NCBI GenBank assembly: GCA_029263615.1
Contig: JAJUFT010000010.1
Span: 1-44,674 of the forward strand
DNA: 44,674 nucleotides
Source: Alcaligenaceae bacterium
GTDB taxonomy: Bacteria; Pseudomonadota; Gammaproteobacteria; Burkholderiales; Burkholderiaceae_B
Direction of reading: 5' to 3'
Shown: positions 39,146 to 44,674 of the stretch, piece by piece
Layout: every line of letters begins with the position of its first letter
How positions within the stretch are numbered: the first letter of the stretch is position 1
Made by a program: the position numbers and the translations under genes
Notes under the pieces: generated by a model
Seen by the model: only the letters and a program-made list of their open reading frames with translations
Database searches by the model: none
What the model was told of the DNA's origin: nothing

Positions 39146-40527
39146 TGCAACGAGCCCTAGATTTCGACCGCTCTCCTCCCCTCCGGGTTTCGTTCCGTTT
39201 CATCCTGAACGTACCCCTGTTTCTCATGCTGGCGGCGCTGGGGCTCGCATGGCTGGCGCTGTCCGGGCAGCCCTATCTGCGCTGGAACCCGCTGGTACTG
39301 GCCACGGCCCATCTTTTCACCCTTGGGGTGCTGGCAAGCGCGATGCTGGGCGCCTTGATGCAGATTCTTCCCGTCGCCACCCGCCTGCCGCTGTTGCACG
39401 TGCGCATCACGTCGTTTTTCGTCCACATCTGCCTGACCGCCGGCACCCTGGCGCTGGCCGCCGGCTTCATCAGTGCCGTGGGCCTCTTCCACACTCTGGC
39501 GGTCGTGCTGCTCGGCGCCGCATTTCTGGTCTTTCTGAGCTCGGTCGCCGCTGGCATGGCCCGGCACTGGTCGCAACGGGCGCCCGGCGCCGGTGAAGTG
39601 CTGTCCGCGGTGCGTCTGGCACTGCTGGCCCTGCTGGTCACGGTCGTCCTGGGCGCGTTCATGGCCGGTCTGCGCGGCAACCTGTGGGGGGTGGGCGCCA
39701 CACAGGTCGGCGCCTGGCTGCACGATCTTCCCGACCTGCATGTTGCATGGGGACTGGCCGGCTGGGTCGGGCTGCTGGTGGTCGGGGTGTCGTACCAGGT
39801 AATTCCCATCTTTCAGGCCACGGAAATTTATCCGCAGCGCCTCACCGATACCCTCGCGCCCGCGGTCTTCGTACTGCTGGGGGTCATCACCACCGCCGGT
39901 GGTTGGCAAACGAGCCACGGGGAAGCTGCCGCCCTGTTGCGGCTCGGGGCATTTTCCCTGCTGGCAATCGCCTTCCTGATGTACGCAGGCGTCACCAGCC
40001 GGCTGCTCTGGACGCGTAAACGCCCTTCCGCCGAGCCCACCACCCGCTTCTGGCATCTGTCCATGGCGTGCCTGATGCTGGCCGCTGCGCTGGGCATTGC
40101 CCGCGCGTGGTGGCCCTCCGGTACACCCGCCACGCTCGAAATGGCGTTGGGCACGTTGCTGATTCCGGGTTTTGCGGTGTCGGCCGTCAACGGCATGCTG
40201 TACAAGATCGTGCAGTTTCTCCTGTGGCACAACGCTCAGCGACAGGCGCCCGTGGCCCTGCCCTTCATGCCCAAGGTCAGGCAGTTCATCCCTGAACCGG
40301 CGGCCCACCGGCAGTTCCTGCTTCACCTTTCGGCGGTGGTGCTGCTGACGCTGGCCTGCATGGCGCCGGCCCTGCTGCTTCCCGCCGCACTGGCGCTGGC
40401 GGCGTCGGCCGGCATGCTGGGATGGAATATTTTCAGGGGCCTGCAACGCTACCTTCAGACGTCACGCCGGATCGTGCAGGCCCTGGCAGACACGCCGCCT
40501 TTCCCCACATCGGAGAAAGGCGGCTGA
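39145..40527 (+). CDS. Heme-copper-oxidase-like polytopic membrane protein, function unknown
   Basis: A 460-residue protein with about 12 membrane helices and histidines inside or at the ends of helices: TAHLFTLGVLASAMLGALMQ (near residue 56), FFVHICLTAG, LHVAWGLAGWVGLLVVGVSY followed by QVIPIF, and VQFLLWHN near residue 365. The pattern 'HxxxGLxGWVGLxxxGVSYQVIP' recalls proteins annotated as cytochrome c/quinol oxidase subunit I-like, but the HPEVY and double-His CuB motifs of true oxidases are absent, so haem b may bind without an oxygen-reducing centre. It is divergent from the nitronate monooxygenase and ends 8 bases before the convergent Bug gene. Confidence 0.65.
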   Translation: MQRALDFDRSPPLRVSFRFILNVPLFLMLAALGLAWLALSGQPYLRWNPLVLATAHLFTLGVLASAMLGALMQILPVATRLPLLHVRITSFFVHICLTAGTLALAAGFISAVGLFHTLAVVLLGAAFLVFLSSVAAGMARHWSQRAPGAGEVLSAVRLALLALLVTVVLGAFMAGLRGNLWGVGATQVGAWLHDLPDLHVAWGLAGWVGLLVVGVSYQVIPIFQATEIYPQRLTDTLAPAVFVLLGVITTAGGWQTSHGEAAALLRLGAFSLLAIAFLMYAGVTSRLLWTRKRPSAEPTTRFWHLSMACLMLAAALGIARAWWPSGTPATLEMALGTLLIPGFAVSAVNGMLYKIVQFLLWHNAQRQAPVALPFMPKVRQFIPEPAAHRQFLLHLSAVVLLTLACMAPALLLPAALALAASAGMLGWNIFRGLQRYLQTSRRIVQALADTPPFPTSEKGG

Positions 40528-40535
40528 AATACGCC

Positions 40536-41510
40536 TTATTGCGGCTCGACGCCCGCTTCCTTCACGACCTGGGCCCAGCGCGTGATTTCCGCATCCACGA
40601 ACTCGCCGAACCTGGCGCCCGTCAGATTGGGAATGCCGCTGCCATTGCTGGCCCACAATTCTTTGATCTTGGGTGAGTTCAGCGCCTTGACGAGCTCTTC
40701 GGCCATGCGGTCGACGATGTCGGCGGGTGTGCCGGCCGGCGCCCACATCGCGTACCAGGTGGACACCTGGTAGTCGGGCACGCCCGCTTCCGCCACGGTG
40801 GGAACGTCGGGGAAGGACGGAGAACGCTCCGCCGAGGCCACGGCGAGCGGTCGGATGGAGTTGGCACGAATGTGCGATGCCGATGAACCCAGGCCGTCAA
40901 AGGCAACATCAACCTGACCGGTGATCAGGCCACTGAGCATGGGGCCGGCGCCTTGGTAGGGCACGTGGGTCAGCTCGATGCCGGTCTTGAGGGCAAACAG
41001 TTCGCCTGCCAGGTGGTGGGTGCTGCCCACGCCGGCCGAACCGAAGTTGATGCTGCCCGGGTTGGCCTTGGCCTTGTCGAGAAGCTCTTTGAGGCTCTTG
41101 ACCGGCAGATTGGTGGGGTTGACCACGATGATTTGCGGCGGCTGCGCCAGCATGGCCACCGGGGTGAAGTCCTTCTGGATGTCGTAGGCCAGCTTCTTGT
41201 AGATGGCCGGCGCCACGGCGTGGTGGGCACCGCCCATGAAGAAGGTATAGCCATCCGGGGCAGCGCGCGCCGCCACCCCTGCCCCCAGTGTGCCGCCTGC
41301 CCCGCCGCGGTTGTCGACCACGACGCTCTGCCCCAGTTGCTGGCCGAGCTGCTGGGCCAGTGGCCGGGCAAAGGTGTCTGTTCCGCCGCCAGCGGGGAAA
41401 GGCACGATGATGGTGATCGGACGGTCGGGCCAGGCCGCCTGTGCCGGCCCCGCCACGGCCATGGCGGAAATTGCGGCCGCCGCCACCGTCATCAGAAAAC
41501 GCTTCCTCAT
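40536..41510 (-). CDS. Bug-family (TctC) receptor of the malonate operon
   Basis: A 324-residue periplasmic receptor; signal peptide MRKRFLMTVAAAAISAMAVA with a cut after AQA-AW near residue 25. Family runs: VPFPAGGGTDTFARPLAQQL, DNRGGAGGTLGAGVAARA, HVPYQGAGPMLSGLITGQ. AAAGGAG lies 9 bases before ATG 41510. It is the last gene after malonyl-CoA decarboxylase, an enoyl-CoA hydratase and malonyl-CoA synthetase on the same strand, so malonate (or a substituted malonate) is the natural guess for its ligand. No TctA/TctB or MatC/MadLM carrier is present. A strong hairpin separates it from matB. Confidence 0.9.
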   Translation of the reverse strand: MRKRFLMTVAAAAISAMAVAGPAQAAWPDRPITIIVPFPAGGGTDTFARPLAQQLGQQLGQSVVVDNRGGAGGTLGAGVAARAAPDGYTFFMGGAHHAVAPAIYKKLAYDIQKDFTPVAMLAQPPQIIVVNPTNLPVKSLKELLDKAKANPGSINFGSAGVGSTHHLAGELFALKTGIELTHVPYQGAGPMLSGLITGQVDVAFDGLGSSASHIRANSIRPLAVASAERSPSFPDVPTVAEAGVPDYQVSTWYAMWAPAGTPADIVDRMAEELVKALNSPKIKELWASNGSGIPNLTGARFGEFVDAEITRWAQVVKEAGVEPQ

Positions 41511-41527
41511 GTCTCACTCTCCTTTGG

Positions 41528-41602
41528 TTTTTATCGACAGGTATACCTGCTTGTTGAGCCCCTGCCCGCCACGGGCAGGGGTACTGCTTTTTTATCGTCA
41601 GG
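41528..41602 (-). repeat. Direct repeat, palindrome and hairpin between matB and the Bug gene
   Basis: TTTTTATCGACAGG (41528-41541) and TTTTTATCGTCAGG (41589-41602) are direct repeats with 13 of 14 identities, 61 bases apart. Between them lie a 12-bp palindrome CAGGTATACCTG (41538-41549) and a perfect 10-bp hairpin CCCCTGCCCG/CGGGCAGGGG with a 3-base loop (41559-41581). In the matB-Bug mRNA the hairpin is not followed by a T-run, so it is more likely a processing or stabilising element than a full terminator. Confidence 0.65.
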
Positions 41603-41631
41603 ACGTTTTTGTTTGCGTTCCGGGCTTTGCC

Positions 41632-43164
41632 TCAGGCGCGCTTGTACTGCTCACGCAGAACGTTCTTCTGCACCTTGCCCATGGTATTGCGGGGCAACTC
41701 GGAAATGAAATGAATGCGTTTGGGCACCTTGAAATTAGCCAGCGCCCCCTTCAGCGCAGCCTGCATCTGGGCGGCATCCAGCGTTTCACCGGCCCGGGGC
41801 ACCACCACCGCCACCACGGCCTCGCCGAAGTCGGGATCGGGCACGCCAATGACCGCAGACTCGTTCACCCCGGGCAAGGCATCGATCACCAGCTCAATCT
41901 CCTTAGGATATACGTTGTATCCACCAGAAATGATCAGATCCTTGCTGCGACCGACAATGCTCAGGTAGTCTGCCGGCACCCCTTCGCCACCGAAGAGCCC
42001 CATGTCACCCGTGCGGAACCAGCCATCCGCGGTGAATTCCTCACGAGTCTTTTCCGGCATCCGCCAGTAGCCGGAAAACACATTGGGGCCGCGCACCTGC
42101 ACGTTGCCGATCGTGCCCGCCGGAACCGGTTGATCGGCGTCGTCCACCACCCGCACCGACACGCCCGGCAGCGGCTTGCCGACCGTCCCGGCCAGGCGTT
42201 CGCCTTCCGCGGGATCGTAGGGGTTGGACGTCAGCATGATGGTTTCACTCATGCCATACCGCTCGAGGATGGTGTGGCCCGTGCGTTCCTTGAACTCATT
42301 GAAGGTTTCGCTCAATAGGGGTGCCGAACCCGAGATGAACAGACGCATGTTGCGGCAGACGTCACGAGTGAAACGGGCATCGCCGAGCAGCCGCACGTAG
42401 TAGGTGGGCACGCCCATCATCACGGTGCTTCGGGGCAGGTATTCCAGTGCCTGATCGATGTCGAGCTTCGGCAGCCAGATCATGCGCGCCCCGGCCAGCA
42501 AGGCCCCGTGCGAGGCGACAAACAGCCCGTGCACGTGGAAGATGGGCAGCATGTGCAGCAGCACGTCATCCGAGCGCCAGCCCCAATACGCGTTCAGCAC
42601 CTGTGCATTGGACGACAGGTTGCGATGCGAGAGCATGGCGCCCTTGCTCCGGCCCGTGGTGCCCGAGGTGTAGAGAATGGCGGCCAGGTCGTCTTCGGCG
42701 TTCTGTACGGTGGCGAAATCGGCCGGAGAATCGGCAGCGGCCTCCACCAGGCTGCCCTTGCCGTCGGCATCCAGCGTGAAGACATGCGGCGTGCCGGTCT
42801 TGCCAGCCAGCGCCGACACCCAGTCCAGACTCTGGCTGTCGCACACGATCACGGCGGGTTCCGCGTCCGTCAGGAAGTACTCGACTTCCGCCGCCTTGTA
42901 GGCCGTGTTCAAGGGCAGATAGACGAGCCCCGCCCGCACCGTGGCCAGGTACAGCATCAGCGCCATGGGCGACTTCTGCACCTGTACGGCCACGCGCGAA
43001 CCCGCGGGCAGGTTCAGCGCGCTCAGCATCGAAGCCAGGCGACCGCTCCAGGCGTCAATATCGTTCCAGCTGAAGTTCTGTTCCGGCGTCTCGATCGCAA
43101 CCGTGGTCCGATCTTGCGGAAACCCTGCCGACAGCACGGCATACAAGTTGGCATTGCCTTCCAA
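41632..43164 (-). CDS. matB: Malonyl-CoA synthetase (malonate-CoA ligase)
   Basis: An acyl-adenylate-forming enzyme that activates malonate to malonyl-CoA with ATP. The 510-residue length fits MatB. The AMP-binding core runs are ILYTSGTTGRSKGAMLSHRN, ERYGMSETIMLTSNPYD, GWFRTGDMG and the C-terminal lysine region PRNTMGKVQKNVLREQY. TTG 43164 is chosen as start, with AGGAG 9 bases upstream and only 4 bases after the enoyl-CoA hydratase stop; the longer frame to 43212 overlaps that gene. The malonyl-CoA decarboxylase gene two genes upstream supports malonate as substrate, though methylmalonate is often also used. Confidence 0.88.
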   Translation of the reverse strand: MEGNANLYAVLSAGFPQDRTTVAIETPEQNFSWNDIDAWSGRLASMLSALNLPAGSRVAVQVQKSPMALMLYLATVRAGLVYLPLNTAYKAAEVEYFLTDAEPAVIVCDSQSLDWVSALAGKTGTPHVFTLDADGKGSLVEAAADSPADFATVQNAEDDLAAILYTSGTTGRSKGAMLSHRNLSSNAQVLNAYWGWRSDDVLLHMLPIFHVHGLFVASHGALLAGARMIWLPKLDIDQALEYLPRSTVMMGVPTYYVRLLGDARFTRDVCRNMRLFISGSAPLLSETFNEFKERTGHTILERYGMSETIMLTSNPYDPAEGERLAGTVGKPLPGVSVRVVDDADQPVPAGTIGNVQVRGPNVFSGYWRMPEKTREEFTADGWFRTGDMGLFGGEGVPADYLSIVGRSKDLIISGGYNVYPKEIELVIDALPGVNESAVIGVPDPDFGEAVVAVVVPRAGETLDAAQMQAALKGALANFKVPKRIHFISELPRNTMGKVQKNVLREQYKRA

Positions 43165-43168
43165 TTTC

Positions 43169-43981
43169 TCAATCTCCTGTGAATGCCGGGGTCTCACCGG
43201 CCAAGAACGCACGCACCCCCTCCCGGTGGTCGCGGCTTTCTGCGTAACGAAACAGTTTCAGCAACTCGGCGTCGCTCAGGGGCCGCGAATCGGCCGACAA
43301 GCGCGCCACCGTCTCTTTGTTGATGCGGGCCGCCAGCGGCGCACCGGATGCGAGCCGCCGGGCGGTGGCCATGACGTTGTCGTGCAGGTCTTCGGGCGGC
43401 AGGATCCGGGTCAACAGCCCTTTTTCCAGGGCCTCGCGGGCTCCGAACACACGCCCTTCAAGCAGAATCTCGAGCGTCACCGCCCGGCCGGCCAGAGCCA
43501 GCAGGCCGCGCATTTCGTCTGGCGCCATGGGAAAGCCGAGCCGATTGATGGGCACCCCGAAGCGCGACGTTTCTGCGGCGATGCGCAAATCGCACTGACT
43601 GGCGATCTCCAGACCGCCGCCCACGCACACGCCCTGGATTTCCGCCAGCACGGGGTGAATGCATCCGGCAATGGCCCGCAAGGCGGGAGCCAGCACCTGA
43701 GTATGGTAGTGAATCACGCCCTGCAGATCGGCTCGGTGGCGGGGAAACTCCCGAATATCGGCACCCGCCGCGAAATTGCCGCCGTCGCCGCGCAGCACGA
43801 CGCAACGCAGCGTTTCATCAGCCGACAACTCGCCAAAGACGCGCGCCAGTTCCTGCCACATGTGCACCGTGATGGCATTCAGACGTCCCGGGTGGCTGAG
43901 CGTGACCAGCGCGATGGGGCCTTCGAATTCCAGCAGAATGCGCCCCTCGCCCCCGGGCGCCTGCGCGTCGTTCAACGCCAT
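43169..43981 (-). CDS. Enoyl-CoA hydratase/isomerase family protein
   Basis: A 270-residue crotonase-fold protein. The oxyanion-hole segments are NFAAGADIREFPRH and IQGVCVGGGLEIASQCDLRI; the acidic catalytic position in the second half reads RLGFPMAPDEMRGLLALAGR, where the usual Glu-Glu pair of hydratases is not obvious, so it could be an isomerase, decarboxylase or thioesterase variant. ATG 43981 overlaps the malonyl-CoA decarboxylase 3' end by 10 bases and its stop lies 4 bases before matB. Its position between matA and matB suggests a role on a malonyl- or substituted-malonyl-CoA; the reaction is not known. Confidence 0.82.
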   Translation of the reverse strand: MALNDAQAPGGEGRILLEFEGPIALVTLSHPGRLNAITVHMWQELARVFGELSADETLRCVVLRGDGGNFAAGADIREFPRHRADLQGVIHYHTQVLAPALRAIAGCIHPVLAEIQGVCVGGGLEIASQCDLRIAAETSRFGVPINRLGFPMAPDEMRGLLALAGRAVTLEILLEGRVFGAREALEKGLLTRILPPEDLHDNVMATARRLASGAPLAARINKETVARLSADSRPLSDAELLKLFRYAESRDHREGVRAFLAGETPAFTGD

Positions 43982-44674
43982 CTCAGGTTGATGCCCAGTT
44001 TGGGCTTGCCTTCTGCCAGCGAAGCCAGATTGTCGTCGAGCTGGTCGAGCTCGTAGAGGTAATTCACCATCATGCCGCAGGACTGCGCCATGCCCTTGGC
44101 CGAACAGTCGGCGGCCCAGTTCAGCCGCTCGATGCGGGCGCCGTTGCCCAAGTGAAAGCGCGCCACCGGGTCGAGGGGCTGACCGTTCTTCATCGATTTC
44201 AGATAGTGCACTGCCAGGCGCAGGCCCGTCTTCTGCACCGCGTCACTCGGCTGACCGGCGGCCGCGAGGCGAAGCTTCTCCACCCACTTGGCACCGGCTT
44301 CGGGGTCGCCCAGTGCCTGCTGTTTGTCGACCTTGTCCACCAACACGCCCTGCAACTCGTCGCCCGACTGCCTGGCCAGCCAGTCGACAAAGCCGGGAAT
44401 CGGCGACAGGGTGGCAAACGACTTGAGTTTGGGCAGCTCACGCAGCAGCTCATCGATGACGCGCTTCAACAGGAAATTACCGAAGCTGATGCCCTTCAGG
44501 CCCGCCTGTGTGTTCGATATGGAGTAGAAGATGGCCCAGCGCGCCTTGGCGATGTCCTCGGCCGGCACTTGCGGGTCGAGCAAGACCTGCACATTGCCCG
44601 CCATCTGCGGCGCAAAGGCCACCTCCACGAAAATCAGGGGTTCATCCGGCATGCGCGGATGGAAAAAGGCGTAA
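43972..44674 (-). CDS. matA: Malonyl-CoA decarboxylase (partial, 5' end outside the window)
   Basis: Decarboxylates malonyl-CoA to acetyl-CoA. The frame is open to the window edge: before the internal Met at 44652 it reads YAFFHPR, continuing the family run FFHPRMPDEPLIFVEVAFAP. Further marks are YSISNTQAGLKGISFGNFLL, LSPIPGFVDWLA and the C-terminal VNYLYELDQLDDN with NWAADCSAKGMAQSCGMM around it. About 234 codons are visible, roughly the C-terminal half of the protein. It begins the malonate operon, overlapping the crotonase gene by 10 bases. Confidence 0.92.
   Translation of the reverse strand, partial: YAFFHPRMPDEPLIFVEVAFAPQMAGNVQVLLDPQVPAEDIAKARWAIFYSISNTQAGLKGISFGNFLLKRVIDELLRELPKLKSFATLSPIPGFVDWLARQSGDELQGVLVDKVDKQQALGDPEAGAKWVEKLRLAAAGQPSDAVQKTGLRLAVHYLKSMKNGQPLDPVARFHLGNGARIERLNWAADCSAKGMAQSCGMMVNYLYELDQLDDNLASLAEGKPKLGINLRWR

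Overview
The window is GC-rich chromosomal DNA that looks like a betaproteobacterium of the Burkholderiales, most likely an Alcaligenaceae (Bordetella/Achromobacter/Castellaniella type). The evidence is the prfB-lysS pair, the beta-ketoadipate genes in pca style, a LexA site of the CTGT-N8-ACAG class, and four Bug-type (TctC) solute receptors scattered without any TctA/TctB membrane partner. No rRNA, tRNA, CRISPR array, insertion sequence or prophage was seen. It reads as ordinary, densely packed chromosome with metabolic accessory clusters.

Layout. 1-3539 (+): the tail of a chemotaxis receptor, prfB with its programmed +1 frameshift, an SDR oxidoreductase and lysS, closed by a GC-rich hairpin. 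3.7-9.5 kb (+): lower beta-ketoadipate pathway, pcaI-pcaJ-Bug-pcaF-3-hydroxyacyl-CoA dehydrogenase, followed by a pcaR-like IclR regulator with a TATAAT box so close to its ATG that the mRNA may be leaderless. 9.6-12.7 kb (+): an exported SAM-methyltransferase-like protein, then a LysR regulator and a DadA-like D-amino-acid dehydrogenase with two palindromes between them. 12.7-19.8 kb (-): a compact six-gene operon of LDH2/MDH2-type dehydrogenase, GntR regulator, a substrate-binding-fold protein with no signal peptide, SMP-30 lactonase, Bug receptor and an AcnA-type aconitase. This is the best candidate for an undescribed catabolic pathway (perhaps a hydroxylated tri- or dicarboxylate or its lactone). 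19.9-21.7 kb: diaminopimelate dehydrogenase, a small membrane protein and an exported protein.

21.9-27 kb holds three genes with recognisable stress operators: a siderophore-type binding protein with a Fur-like box, a PA0069-family radical SAM protein with a perfect LexA box, and a hemerythrin-like protein with an NsrR-like nitric-oxide box. An MFS transporter and a mercaptopyruvate sulfurtransferase follow. 27-30.2 kb (-): nrtR-nadC-Bug; two matching 21-bp palindromes lie between nrtR and nadC, a self-consistent NAD-biosynthesis repression module. 30.2-36.1 kb: Na/Pi cotransporter, an aa3-type oxidase with fused subunits I and III, subunit II, a DUF2231 membrane protein on the opposite strand and a CopD/HemJ-like membrane protein whose 3' end overlaps it by 180 bp. 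36.1-36.5 kb: csbD followed by four hairpins in a row.

36.6-40.5 kb: a YbfB-type MFS transporter, a nitronate monooxygenase and a divergent heme-copper-oxidase-like membrane protein, the last two separated by a perfect 8-N8-8 palindrome. 40.5-44.7 kb (-): a malonate-utilisation operon, malonyl-CoA decarboxylase (cut by the window end)-enoyl-CoA hydratase-malonyl-CoA synthetase-Bug, with a strong hairpin bracketed by a direct repeat before the Bug gene. Several start codons were moved from the longest open frame on the basis of ribosome-binding sites; these choices are stated in each entry.
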